A DNA stretch of 64,000 nucleotides from Streptomyces sp. NBC_00690 (GCF_036226685.1 NZ_CP109009.1:4526001-4590000), one strand, 5' to 3'; counted from the stretch's first letter, positions 24,784-33,684 are shown. The notes: generated by a model from the sequence alone, not told the origin. Made by a program: numbers and translations.

Positions 24784-26139
24784 ATGACGTCCCCGACCAG
24801 CGCCAACGGGCATGTGCCGACGGGCCCCACGGAACATCCCGCGCAACGCCGGATCCTCACCGTCCTGGTGATCTCCCAGATCCTCAGCGGGGCGGGCCTC
24901 GCCGCAGGAATCACCATCGGCGCCCTGCTCGCCGAGGAGATGTTCGGCTCCACCGGGCTTGCCGGCATCCCCAGTGCCCTGTTCACGGCCGGCGCGGCCG
25001 TCGGAGCGGTCGCGGTCGGGCGCGCCTGCCAACGCTGGGGCAGGAGGCCCGGTCTCACCGTGGGCTATGTCGCAGGGACGATCGGCAGCCTGGGCGTGGT
25101 CCTCGCCACCGCGCTGGACAGCATCCTCCTGCTCTGCGTCGGCCTGTTGGTGTACGGCATAGGCACGGCGACGATCATGCTCGTCCGCTACGCCGGTGCC
25201 GACCTCGCATCGCCCGAGAGGCGGGCCCGCGCGGTCAGCACCGTCCTGTTCGCCCTGGCGGCCGGCACCATCGCCGGCCCCAATCTCGTCGGGGTGACGG
25301 GCGACCTTGCGGACGACTGGGGACTGCCGCGGCTGTCGGGCCCCTTCCTGCTCGCCGCCCTCGCCTTCGGCTCCGCGGCGGTGTTCGTCTGGATCTTCCT
25401 GCGACCCGATCCGCTCCTGGTCTCCCGAGCTCTTGCGGCCGAAGCGGAGGCCGAGCGGCTGGCAGACCCCGCAGAGGCGGATGTGCCGGCTCCCGGCGCC
25501 ACGATCTCGTCGGCGGAGCGCCGCATCCTGATCACGGGTGTGACGGTGATGGTCCTCAGTCAGATCGTGATGATCGCGATCATGACGATGACCCCGATCC
25601 ATATGTCGGACCACGGTCACAGCACCCAGAGCGCGGGCATGGTCATCGGCCTCCACCTGGGCGCGATGTATCTGTCGTCGCCGATCTCGGGCATCCTCGC
25701 CGACCGCATCGGCCGTCCCTTCACGGCCGCGCTCGGCACCGTGACCATGTTCGCCGCGGCCCTGGTGGCCGCCCTGGCCCCCGGTCACTCCATGGTGGCC
25801 ATGTCAGTGGCACTGATCCTGTTGGGGCTCGGCTGGAGCATGGGCTTCGTCAGCGGTACGGCCCTGGTCACCGACGCTCTTCCGCCGGCGACCCGCGCCG
25901 CGACGCAAGGCACCGTGGACGTGGGACTCGCCGTCGCCGCCGCCACCGGGGGCATGGCCTCCGGCCTGGTGTTCGCGGGCGGCGGCTATGACCTGCTGGC
26001 CCTCTCGGGCGGCTTCCTGATCCTGGTACTGGCCCCGCTCGCGGCCCTGCTCACCCTGCCCGCGTCCAAGGCGTCGGGACCTGCCGAGGCCCCGTCGGCA
26101 GCCGAGCCCGCCCACGACGACTCCGTACCCAGCAGGTAG
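24784..26139 (+). CDS. MFS transporter, likely exporter of the KSGC locus
   Basis: The 451-residue protein has about twelve hydrophobic segments and two MFS motif-A-like loops (GRACQRWGRRPG after TM2 and ADRIGRPF after TM8). A cytoplasmic linker lies between the halves near residues 215-255. The family moves small molecules with protons. GCGAGGAGCGAGTA precedes the ATG, 87 bases after the GRDP-like gene, so it is probably the last gene of the operon and could export the peptide product. Confidence 0.85.
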   Translation: MTSPTSANGHVPTGPTEHPAQRRILTVLVISQILSGAGLAAGITIGALLAEEMFGSTGLAGIPSALFTAGAAVGAVAVGRACQRWGRRPGLTVGYVAGTIGSLGVVLATALDSILLLCVGLLVYGIGTATIMLVRYAGADLASPERRARAVSTVLFALAAGTIAGPNLVGVTGDLADDWGLPRLSGPFLLAALAFGSAAVFVWIFLRPDPLLVSRALAAEAEAERLADPAEADVPAPGATISSAERRILITGVTVMVLSQIVMIAIMTMTPIHMSDHGHSTQSAGMVIGLHLGAMYLSSPISGILADRIGRPFTAALGTVTMFAAALVAALAPGHSMVAMSVALILLGLGWSMGFVSGTALVTDALPPATRAATQGTVDVGLAVAAATGGMASGLVFAGGGYDLLALSGGFLILVLAPLAALLTLPASKASGPAEAPSAAEPAHDDSVPSR

Positions 26140-26278
26140 ACCGACCGCTGCCCCGGCCCACCGTCTCGTACGAGGGTCGGGGCCTGCGCGGTGTTGTGGT
26201 GGGGGCGCATCTCACCCGTATCGCGGTGCACGGCGGCTTACGCGGTGTACGAGATGTCCGCAGGACTTCAGCGATGGG

Positions 26279-27181
26279 TCACTGGACCAGGTCGGTGTGC
26301 GGATGACCGGGGCCGAGGTCGGCCGAGCAGACGTAGAGCTGGAGATGGTTGGCATCCGCGACCTGGACCCCGGGCGGGTTCGCCGCGCTGTTGTCGTCGA
26401 GCGAGGCGTGGCCTTGATCCTCGTACGGGATCCAACCCTCCTGTCCGCTGTTCCATTCGTCCGAGGCGATCGTCAACAACGGGCTCATCGCGGCGCCACA
26501 GACGATGCAGAACCGGGCGATGGGATCGGTGAGGCCCCACGGGGGCCAGCCACCGACCTTCCAGCCGGGGGCGGTGGACAGTTCGTCCATGTAGAACTCC
26601 TGCGGGGCGATCTCATAGGAATCGTCCACCGCGACGCCGCCCGCCTGCCAGTTGCTCCAGTCGCTCAGACGCTGCTGCAACTCCTCGTCCAAATCCAGGA
26701 AGTTGGGGTACTCGATGATCTGCTCGGGCGCGAGCACACAGGGCTCCGGTAGGTAGCCGTCGTACTCCGCTTCGGACGGCTTGGGCGGTGTGACCAGGAT
26801 GTCGGTGACGTCCGCGGCGGTTCGCCAGAACAGTTGGGTCGGAGGCTTGGACTCGGGCGGGTGCTCGAAGGGGCACCACAGCACCTGGAGCACATCGTGA
26901 TGTCCGCCCGGCCGGTGAGGTGGTCTCAACAGGGGTACGTCACGCGTGTACAGCTGGGCCACGGGCAACAACGGGCTGACGGGTCCGTCATGCCACTTGT
27001 CGCAGTACGGCCACCGCTGCCCGGCGGGCCACAGAAGCGGCCCACCGATCGAACTGTCGTGAGGCGAAGGCGACCCGGAGCGGGGGTGCAACCGGGTCGC
27101 CGGGCGGGCGAGCGGCGCCAGTTGCGGAAAGAGCTCGGTGACGTCGAACGGTCGTGGAGGCGTGGTGCGGGTGATGTTCAT
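26279..27181 (-). CDS. DUF1963-like protein
   Basis: The 300-residue protein contains GPLLWPAGQRWPYCD, PGWKVGGWPPWGLTDP and FCIVCGAAMSPLLTIASDEW, then a C-terminal strand LQLYVCSAD. These are the ordered landmarks of DUF1963 (YwqG-like) proteins, including the C-x2-C pair. The function is unknown; relatives often sit near toxin-immunity or regulatory loci. The ATG at 27181 is preferred over a longer frame because the extra residues look like translated promoter. It converges with the MFS gene across 139 bp. Confidence 0.75.
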   Translation of the reverse strand: MNITRTTPPRPFDVTELFPQLAPLARPATRLHPRSGSPSPHDSSIGGPLLWPAGQRWPYCDKWHDGPVSPLLPVAQLYTRDVPLLRPPHRPGGHHDVLQVLWCPFEHPPESKPPTQLFWRTAADVTDILVTPPKPSEAEYDGYLPEPCVLAPEQIIEYPNFLDLDEELQQRLSDWSNWQAGGVAVDDSYEIAPQEFYMDELSTAPGWKVGGWPPWGLTDPIARFCIVCGAAMSPLLTIASDEWNSGQEGWIPYEDQGHASLDDNSAANPPGVQVADANHLQLYVCSADLGPGHPHTDLVQ

Positions 27182-27310
27182 ACCGGCGATGCTGCCAGCA
27201 GCCTCTGACAGACGGTTGTGAGAGCCCACCCCCGCCCCGGTCCGGAAGCAGCGGCTGGGATCCGCGCCCACTGCACATCAGTTGACGAGACGCCCGGACC
27301 AACGGCAACA

Positions 27311-27340
27311 ACGGGCCGGAGGGAATTCCCTCCGACCCGT
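27311..27340 (-). terminator. Hairpin terminator after the epoxide-hydrolase-like gene
   Basis: Arms ACGGG-C-CGGAGGG and CCCTCCG-A-CCCGT pair with one mismatch around an AATT loop, 37 bases past the stop on the minus strand. Confidence 0.7.
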
Positions 27341-27377
27341 TCGGAATGTCAGGTGACACGAACCGGATCACCGAATA

Positions 27378-28322
27378 TTAGTTGGCATCCTGCTGTTCCA
27401 GCCATTTGGTGATCAGCTGGTTCGTCTCTTCCGGCCTTTCCTGCTGAATCCAATGACCACAATCCAGATTAGTCACTTCCACATTGGGCACGAACTCTGC
27501 CAGCTTTTCGGACTTCTGGACCAGATCCCGGTCGCCGTAGATCATGAGCGTGGGCTGCTGGATGATCGGGTCCACGTCCGCCAGCAAGTGCCAGTTGCGG
27601 TCAAGGTTTCTGTACCAATTCACGCTGCCCGTGAACCCCGTCGATTGGAAGGCGGAGACGAAAACGCCCAGTTCGCGATCGCTCATGACGGGATCGCCGA
27701 GTGGCGCTTCCGCTCTGGCGAGATCGATCAGCGCCATGCCCGGCTGAGGCTCCTTGGGGGGCTCGTTCTTCCGGTACATGTTGCGAAGGAACTGGAAGGT
27801 GTTCTCGTCGAACACGGCGTCCGCGACGCCTGGCTGCCGGTTGAAGTGGACGAAGTAGAAGTCCCCGCCAAGCACGAGTTCCATGAATTCGATCCAGGGC
27901 CGTTCTCCCCGCTCCTGGTAGGGCAGGCTCAGGTTGATCACTTTGTTCACACGGTCCGGATGCAGCAGGGTCAGTCCCCAGACGACCATGGCACCCCAGT
28001 CATGACCGACGAAGGTGGCATCCTCGTACCCGTAGTGATCGAGAAGCACAACGAGATCACCCGACAGGTGTTCAATGTCGTACTCCGTCACTTCGGCGGG
28101 ACGGGATGAATTGCCATAGCCCCGCTGGTTCGGCACGATGACGTGGTAGCCGGCAGCAACGAGGGCGGGCACCTGATAGCGCCAGGAAAAGGCGTGCTCC
28201 GGCCAGCCGTGACAGAGCACAATGGGTTTTCCGGCATTCTGTTGGCCTGCTTCAAAGACCTCAAGTTCCACACCGTTGACTGGAATGAGGGTGGCCTTGG
28301 GGAAATCGGCTGGATCGAACAT
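27378..28322 (-). CDS. Epoxide-hydrolase-like alpha/beta hydrolase
   Basis: The 314-residue protein shows the EH pattern: CHGWPEHAFSWRYQ (H-G-x-P oxyanion loop), NQRGYGNSSRP, nucleophile Asp in FVGHDWGAMVV, acid YGDRD and catalytic His in CGHWIQQERPEE. Such enzymes open epoxides through an Asp-ester intermediate; some relatives are fluoroacetate dehalogenases. The ATG at 28322 follows GAGGAAATGAA; a start eight codons earlier is unlikely. A WYL regulator is divergent, with a clean inverted repeat between them, so this is probably its target. Confidence 0.85.
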   Translation of the reverse strand: MFDPADFPKATLIPVNGVELEVFEAGQQNAGKPIVLCHGWPEHAFSWRYQVPALVAAGYHVIVPNQRGYGNSSRPAEVTEYDIEHLSGDLVVLLDHYGYEDATFVGHDWGAMVVWGLTLLHPDRVNKVINLSLPYQERGERPWIEFMELVLGGDFYFVHFNRQPGVADAVFDENTFQFLRNMYRKNEPPKEPQPGMALIDLARAEAPLGDPVMSDRELGVFVSAFQSTGFTGSVNWYRNLDRNWHLLADVDPIIQQPTLMIYGDRDLVQKSEKLAEFVPNVEVTNLDCGHWIQQERPEETNQLITKWLEQQDAN

Positions 28323-28469
28323 TTCATTTCCTCTTTCTTTCGGCACTATCAGACTCAGCCGACGAAAATTCCCGAAGACGGTGCCGCCGTACCGCTGACA
28401 GGCCGAGGGCCGATGCGGTCGTGGGCAGTGGGACTCGCCGGTGAGGTTATGTCGCCATCCTGCCGACCG

Positions 28470-28494
28470 AAACCGGTCAACCCATGACCGGTTT
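28470..28494. promoter_or_regulatory. Operator-like inverted repeat between hydrolase and WYL regulator
   Basis: AAACCGGTCA-N5-TGACCGGTTT is a perfect 10-bp inverted repeat, 19 bases before the WYL start and about 150 bases before the divergent hydrolase. It is the best candidate binding site for the WYL protein. Confidence 0.6.
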
Positions 28495-28513
28495 TATGTG
28501 AAATGTTGTCGGT

Positions 28514-29461
28514 ATGCGAACCGACCGGCTGGTGGCCATCCTCCTCCTGCTCCAACGGCGCGAGCAGGTGACAGCAGCAGAGGTCGCCCAGGAGTTGGAG
28601 ATCTCCGAGCGCACCGCCCGCCGCGACCTTGACGCCCTGGCCATGGCCGGGGTGCCCGTGTACTCGATGCAGGGCCGGGGCGGCGGCTGGCGCCTCGTGG
28701 GCGGCGCCCGCACCGACCTGTCCGGGTTGACCGCGAGTGAGGCCCGCGCCCTGTTCCTGGTCGCCGGCCCGGCCTCGGCTGCGACGCCGGCCGTGAAAGC
28801 AGCCCTGCGCAAGCTGGTCCAGGCCCTGCCGGAGCCCTTCCGGGCGCAGGCCGAGGCAGCAGCGTCGTCGTTGGTCATGGACCCACAACGATGGGGGTCG
28901 GATCGGATCGAGCGCCGATCACCTCGCTTCCTCGACGACCTCCAGGACGCGGTGATCCGCGGGGTCCAGGTGCGGATTCGCTACGTCGACGGCAAAGGAG
29001 ACGAATCCGAGCGAACCGTCCATCCGCTGGGCATCGTCGCCAAAGGTCCGTCGTGGTACCTCGTCTCCCACACCGAGGCCGGCCGGCGCACCTTCCGGAT
29101 CGACCGCGTGTCGTCCGCCGACCCGACCGACGATCCCGTACACCGACCCGAGGACTTCGACCTCGCCGAGAGCTGGCGGGAGATCGCTGACGAGATCGAC
29201 CGCAGGCGAACGCCCCTCGAACTTGAGGCGGTATGCGTGCCCCACGGGATGGGCAAGCTCCGGATGGTGCTCGGCGGTCGGCTTGTGGTGGGAGGCTCTG
29301 CGGCCGACGGTCGCATCGAGGTCGTGATCCGCGGCTACAACGAGTACGCGCTCGCCGGCGAGCTTGCCGGGCTGGTCGAATGGATCGAGGTGACTGGCCC
29401 GCCGGGTGTGCGGGACCAACTGGCCTCGATCGGCAATGCGCTCGTCGAGCGATACGGCTGA
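28514..29461 (+). CDS. WYL-domain transcriptional regulator
   Basis: The 315-residue protein has an N-terminal HTH_11-type winged helix (RREQVTAAEVAQELEISERT, ARRDLDALAMAGVPV) and a WYL domain near residues 150-215 (GPSWYLVSHTEAGRRTFRID), plus a C-terminal WCX-like segment. WYL proteins sense ligands, often nucleotides. No RBS is visible before the ATG, so the mRNA may be leaderless, which is common in actinobacteria. It is divergent from the hydrolase gene. Confidence 0.85.
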   Translation: MRTDRLVAILLLLQRREQVTAAEVAQELEISERTARRDLDALAMAGVPVYSMQGRGGGWRLVGGARTDLSGLTASEARALFLVAGPASAATPAVKAALRKLVQALPEPFRAQAEAAASSLVMDPQRWGSDRIERRSPRFLDDLQDAVIRGVQVRIRYVDGKGDESERTVHPLGIVAKGPSWYLVSHTEAGRRTFRIDRVSSADPTDDPVHRPEDFDLAESWREIADEIDRRRTPLELEAVCVPHGMGKLRMVLGGRLVVGGSAADGRIEVVIRGYNEYALAGELAGLVEWIEVTGPPGVRDQLASIGNALVERYG

Positions 29462-30125
29462 GGCGGTTGCGTGGTGGCAACGCGCGGATCGTGGAGCGGA
29501 CCCCGGCGCCCATTGTCGGCCGGATCAGCCGTCTTGATCCACCTCATCATGTGGAGCTCGACTTCGCTCAGCTGTCGGAGTCCAAGGCCAAGCCGGCTCC
29601 AGCCGCGTGAAGTTGACACACCACTCTGTGGATCACCCGAGGGGAGCCACTCTGCATGACGAGACTTAGCGTTTGCAATCAGCCAAGTTTCAACTACAGC
29701 TGAAGGGGCGGGCGCGACTTGCCGCGTTGCCGTTAACCGGAGTAACAGCCTCCGTCGAGTGTGGGCATCGATGGGCGCAAAGCAGACTCGGCCTATGGGG
29801 TGTTGCGATCCTTGCTCAATGTCGACAAGGTCCTCACCTCTACCCATGAGCGGGCTCTCACGAAGAATGCCTGTTCAGGTGGCCTCTGCCTGGCACCGTT
29901 TAGTTATGTCGAGTGCGGCGAGTGGGGTTGGATGTTCACACCTGTCACACAGGCCACATTCGCGCCATGGGTTCACTTGAGCAATAGGGGGCACCATTGA
30001 CGCTCTCCCGCATATGCCCGGACCATAAGTCACGCCACCGTCCGGAGCTCAACCGGACGGCGAGCCGATGCGCGGCCCCCTCCGCGCATCCCCCTTCCGT
30101 ACCACCAACCCCAAGGTGCGTTTAC
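29462..30125. other. 664-bp region without a convincing gene
   Basis: Base composition falls below that of neighbouring genes, especially 29620-30000. Short frames are open but have weak third-position bias and no RBS. The last part should hold the promoter of the secreted protein at 30126. It may be decayed DNA. Confidence 0.5.
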
Positions 30126-30665
30126 ATGCGCAAGCGTCTTTCCGTAATCCTCAGTGCCCTGGCGATCGCTGCCGCGGGCACTGTCACCGGTGCCGGTACG
30201 GCCTCAGCGGCCGGTACCACCCCCAATGTGGTCGCCAGCGCCAAGAGTTCCGCCGCCGCGTTCGGCAGCATCTGCTACCAGGCCCACGTGCAGAACGTCG
30301 GCTGGCAGAACTTCACCGCGTGCAACGGAACGATCGCGGGAACCGTCGGCCAGGCACGAAACCTGGAGGCGCTCACCATCGCCACCGCAGGCGTGGGCGG
30401 CGTGTGCGCTCGCGCACATGTGGCCGGCGTCGGCTGGCAGACCTGGCAGTGTCGCCCCGACGGTCAGGCGCTGACGGTCGGTACCACTGGCCAGAACCGT
30501 GCGATCGAAGCAGTCGAAGTGGCCATCACCAGCACCAGACTGGTGAGAGGGAACGCGCACGTGGCGAACCTCGGCTGGCAGGGCTGGAAGGCATGGGGCG
30601 AGTCCACCACGGTCGGCACCACGGGCCAGGCCCGCGCCATGGAGGCCGTCCGCTTCGAGGTGTGA
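30126..30665 (+). CDS. Secreted protein with three Trp-rich (ChW-like) repeats
   Basis: The 179-residue protein has a signal peptide (MRKRLSVILSALAIAAAGTV, A-S-A site near 26-28). Three repeats follow, centred on VQNVGWQNF, VAGVGWQTW and VANLGWQGW, each ending in a G-T-x-G-Q-x-R-x2-E-A segment. This resembles the ChW (clostridial hydrophobic W) repeats of extracellular proteins, which may bind surfaces. AAGGTG lies seven bases before the ATG. It lies alone, with long gaps on both sides. Confidence 0.8.
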   Translation: MRKRLSVILSALAIAAAGTVTGAGTASAAGTTPNVVASAKSSAAAFGSICYQAHVQNVGWQNFTACNGTIAGTVGQARNLEALTIATAGVGGVCARAHVAGVGWQTWQCRPDGQALTVGTTGQNRAIEAVEVAITSTRLVRGNAHVANLGWQGWKAWGESTTVGTTGQARAMEAVRFEV

Positions 30666-30997
30666 CCCAACGGGACCACCGAGCCGAGTCCTCTGCCACG
30701 GAGGGACCGCTCGGGACCCTTGGTCGAAAAGACCCAACGACGAGAGGCACGGCCCCAACCCTGCTTCGTTGACGGGCGATAACCGCGTATCCAACGCGCC
30801 CCGCTCCGGTCGACCTCGTCGAGCGACGCGGACCCACGTCCCCCTCTTGTCCCTCCCACAGGGCCAGGAAGCAGGAGGCGTGGGGGCTGCTGCTCAGTCG
30901 GCTTCATCATCTGGCGAAACAGACCCACCAGGACAAGTGCCTACGCGACATCATCGCGAGGGTCGGCAGCGCCTGACACCCCTTACGGCAAACCCAG
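30666..30997. other. 332-bp gap with a possible gene remnant
   Basis: No complete gene is seen. Near 30860-30976 a plus-strand frame without a start codon reads KQEAWGLLLSRLHHLAKQTH, then QDKCLRDIIARVGSA and a stop. It looks like the end of a real protein, but I cannot name the family. Confidence 0.35.
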
Positions 30998-31249
30998 TTA
31001 GGTACCGAAGTGCGGATAGGGGCAGATCTCCAACCCCTCGCCTGGGCGATCGCTCCAGCCCCACCACAGGTGCCGATCCCCACACTGCCACACGCCTCGG
31101 CAGACCCGCTTTCCGTCGTCCTCCCGCTGTGAGAGGACCATTGCAGTGCAGGTCATCGACTGGTTGCAGGACGGGCAAGAGGGCGCCGTGCTCTTTGACT
31201 CCACCACCTGACGGTAACTCTTCCGCTCAGAGGGTCGCCCGCAATCCAC
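30998..31249 (-). CDS. Small Cys-rich, zinc-ribbon-like protein
   Basis: The 83-residue protein has CPSCNQSMTCTAMVLSQRED, then VCRGVWQCGDRHLWWGWSDR and a final C-P-Y-P. The C-x2-C pair and later Cys/His residues suggest a zinc ribbon. Short relatives occur in Streptomyces, sometimes mislabelled dehydrogenases. It starts with GTG and ends the minus-strand run that begins with the graspetide precursor, 57 bases past the methyltransferase stop, so it may be cotranscribed. Confidence 0.6.
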   Translation of the reverse strand: MDCGRPSERKSYRQVVESKSTAPSCPSCNQSMTCTAMVLSQREDDGKRVCRGVWQCGDRHLWWGWSDRPGEGLEICPYPHFGT

Positions 31250-31305
31250 GATCCCTCGCCAGTAGGGCAGGCGTTGCCTGATGCGACCCTAGGCCGAGCT
31301 CGGCC

Positions 31306-32448
31306 TCAGATCGGCAGATCCCAACCCGGACCGTCCTCGCTGCCGATCCACACCCGCTGCCGGGCGTCCGAGACCGTGATGCCGAAGCCCTCCTGATGCG
31401 GCGCCCCGGCCGCCTGCCAACTCTGTACTGCCTGCTCGACCCGATCCCACAACGGCACCGGCCCGCGCTGCACAACGACCCAGTCCGCATCGGTCCCGGA
31501 AGCCGTCCGCGCCTGCGAACCGGTGGACACGTCCAGCAGGATCTGTTCCGTCCCCATCCCCAGCCGCTCTGCCGAAGGCGCGGCGAGCTGGGCGACCCAA
31601 CTTCCCGTCCACGTACCGACGACCGTAGGGTCGATCAGGCTCACGCGCTCCTCACCCGGCAACAGTGCTAGCGCCGGCCGCGGTGGACGATCATGCGGCC
31701 GGGCGATCATGAAACTGGTGTACCCGGGGAGGAATCGTCCGGTGGCTGCGCCAGGGCCGGTCACGGTGAGCAGCGCCAATCCGGACGCGTAGCTCCACCC
31801 CGAGAGCGTGACCAGGATCTTCCCGCCCGGTTTCACCTGGTGGAGCCACGGCACGGGGATGTACCGGACCGAGCAGGTCGCGATCAGACGGTCGTACGCT
31901 CCCCCCTCGGGGTCTCCCCGCAGGCCGTCCCCGATGATCAGCCGAGGGGTGTATCCGGCGGCTTTGATGGCGGAGTGTGCGGCGGTACCCACCACCGGGT
32001 CGTACTCGATGCTGGTGAGGTTGCCGTCCCCGATGCGGTGCGCGCCCAGGGCGGTCGAGTACCCCGTTCCCGTACCGACTTCCAAGACGCGCTGTCCACA
32101 TCGGACGTCGAGTTGCTGCCACATCCGCAGTACGAGTGACGGGAGCGTGGAGGATGACGAAGGAGAACCGGAGGCTGTTCCATCCGCAACGTCGTCGGGA
32201 CGGATGCGACCGTCGAGCTGGGTGATCAGCGTCTGGTCGGTGTAGATGCCCTCCAACCACCCTGCATCCCCCTGGCGGACCGGCCGATAGTGGGTCGTCG
32301 CACCCCCGGGAACCTCCTGAAAGTAGGCCCCCGCGAACAGTTCCCGAGGAATGGCCTCGACGGCGCTGCGCCAGCGGGAGTCGGTGAGCGTGCCGTCCTC
32401 GGTGAGAGCGTCCGCCAAGGTGGCACGCAGCTGAACGGATGTGCTCAT
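31306..32448 (-). CDS. tgmC: PIMT-like methyltransferase of the graspetide operon
   Basis: The 380-residue protein is of the protein-L-isoaspartate methyltransferase type, with SAM motif [17 protein letters not shown] near residue 120, post-I LTSIEYDP and a PSSSST patch near 97-102. A C-terminal domain of about 150 residues follows, as in RiPP-associated PIMTs. In imiditide graspetides such as fuscimiditide, the enzyme methylates one Asp of the ester-cyclised peptide, which then closes to an aspartimide. The ATG overlaps the ligase stop as ATGA. The symbol follows the informal naming of these operons and is tentative. Confidence 0.85.
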   Translation of the reverse strand: MSTSVQLRATLADALTEDGTLTDSRWRSAVEAIPRELFAGAYFQEVPGGATTHYRPVRQGDAGWLEGIYTDQTLITQLDGRIRPDDVADGTASGSPSSSSTLPSLVLRMWQQLDVRCGQRVLEVGTGTGYSTALGAHRIGDGNLTSIEYDPVVGTAAHSAIKAAGYTPRLIIGDGLRGDPEGGAYDRLIATCSVRYIPVPWLHQVKPGGKILVTLSGWSYASGLALLTVTGPGAATGRFLPGYTSFMIARPHDRPPRPALALLPGEERVSLIDPTVVGTWTGSWVAQLAAPSAERLGMGTEQILLDVSTGSQARTASGTDADWVVVQRGPVPLWDRVEQAVQSWQAAGAPHQEGFGITVSDARQRVWIGSEDGPGWDLPI

Positions 32449-33410
32449 GTGTCGGACCCGTTCTGTAGTTGGTCAGAGATGGCACGGGCAACAGCGTCGG
32501 TGATGAGGGGCGGCTGCCATGCCCACTGCCCGTTGGGATTGCACTCCAGGAAGTACCAGACCCCGCCATCGGTCACTGCGAAGTCAAAGGCGCCGTACAC
32601 CAGACGAGAGGCACGGAGATAGGCAGCGATAGACAACGCAACCGCCTCGGGCACGGCGATCGGTGTGCACCGCATGAGGTCCTGTCGGTGGCGCCAGTCG
32701 AGTTCGGGGCTGTTGATCCGGAGCCCGAACAGGTGCTGGCCCACGGCCGTCACGCGCACGTCGTGGACCTTGTCGACCCGGGCTTGGAACATGTGGGGAC
32801 ACGTCGCCACTCCCGCGGTGATCTCCGGCTCGCTCACCTCCCGGACCCATACAGCCTGGGGCTTGCCGGCCACCGAGTACCGGCTGCCCCACAGAGGCTT
32901 GTAGACCACACCGCCGGTGTAGAGGGTTGTGAACGCCCGCGCTTCCTGTACGTCGTTCGTGATCAATGTGTCGGGTATCTGGAAGCCGACCCGCTGCGCG
33001 GTGGCGAGCTGGGCCGGTTTGTGCTCGGACGCTCGGTTGTCCCAGGGGTGGTTGAGGTAGTGCGCCCCGGGCAGGGACGCCAGGATGCCACCTGCCCCCC
33101 ACAGCAGCTGATCGGCAGCGAACCGCCGCTCTTGTTCGGGCAGTTCGCCAGGCCCTTTGTACGGCGATGCCCTGCGCACCCATACCGAGCGAACCGCAGT
33201 CAGGTCGAGTTCGCGGCTTGCCGTGCGCAGAGTGCCCCGCTGGGAGCCCGTGCGATAGGTGGTGGTCAGGGAGGCATCAGTGGGGAGGTCGGCGCCGGGG
33301 TCGAGTCGGACCACCCGAACGTGTCGCTCGGCGAGTATCCGCAACACCAAGTCTGCGGTCACGTCATATTTGTTGGTCAGTACGAGCACCGATCCGCGTT
33401 GGTCACCCAT
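32445..33410 (-). CDS. tgmB: ATP-grasp graspetide ester ligase (TgmB-like)
   Basis: The 321-residue protein carries the landmarks of ATP-grasp RiPP maturases: SVWVRRASPYKG, YLNHPWDNRASEHKPAQL, GFQIPDTLITND, VVYKPLWGS, KVHDVRVTAVG and the metal-binding end YGAFDFAVTDG with FLECNPNGQWAWQ. It should phosphorylate Asp/Glu side chains of the precursor and join them to Ser/Thr hydroxyls (omega-esters). The ATG at 33410 overlaps the precursor stop by 8 nt, and its own stop overlaps the methyltransferase start, which strongly supports one operon. Confidence 0.9.
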   Translation of the reverse strand: MGDQRGSVLVLTNKYDVTADLVLRILAERHVRVVRLDPGADLPTDASLTTTYRTGSQRGTLRTASRELDLTAVRSVWVRRASPYKGPGELPEQERRFAADQLLWGAGGILASLPGAHYLNHPWDNRASEHKPAQLATAQRVGFQIPDTLITNDVQEARAFTTLYTGGVVYKPLWGSRYSVAGKPQAVWVREVSEPEITAGVATCPHMFQARVDKVHDVRVTAVGQHLFGLRINSPELDWRHRQDLMRCTPIAVPEAVALSIAAYLRASRLVYGAFDFAVTDGGVWYFLECNPNGQWAWQPPLITDAVARAISDQLQNGSDT

Positions 33411-33684
33411 CACCTGATTGATCCTGGTCGTAGGACTCGGTGCTGTCGGAGTCGGTTGCCGTGCCTGGTTGAGACCCGTCGCCGGGGCTGGTTGCCGTGG
33501 GTGTGAGACCACTCGTGCTCGTACCGTGGTCGCCGAGTTCGACCCTGCGCCCCTGTTCGTCCACGATCACGGCGATCTGAGTATCGGGGTCGATCACGGG
33601 CGTGAACTCCGGGACCGTGACGGTGGCCGCGTACGGACCCATCCTGCTCGTACCCCAGGGTGTGGGCGTCTGCCTCGAATTCAC
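33403..33684 (-). CDS. tgmA: ATP-grasp-modified RiPP precursor (TgmA-like graspetide)
   Basis: From the GTG at 33684 (GGAG five bases upstream) the peptide is 93 residues. The leader has the family signature TPTPWGTSRMGPY, then FTPVIDPDTQIAVIVD and ELGDHGTSTSG. The C-terminal 40 residues are Thr/Ser-rich then Asp-rich, with acidic residues at about 69, 78, 80, 83, 86, 88 and 92, which suits Thr/Ser-to-Asp/Glu ester links. D69-G and D92-G are plausible aspartimide sites. An alternative TTG start 34 codons upstream would cover the divergent control region and is less likely. Confidence 0.85.
   Translation of the reverse strand: MNSRQTPTPWGTSRMGPYAATVTVPEFTPVIDPDTQIAVIVDEQGRRVELGDHGTSTSGLTPTATSPGDGSQPGTATDSDSTESYDQDQSGDG

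Noticed and set aside
26155..26196. A hairpin between the MFS and DUF1963-like genes
   Set aside because: The arms are short and interrupted; it may end the MFS transcript, but the evidence is too weak to list.
29761..30000. A 79-codon frame before the secreted W-repeat protein
   Set aside because: Third-position bias is weak (about 62% G/C) and no family or RBS is seen.
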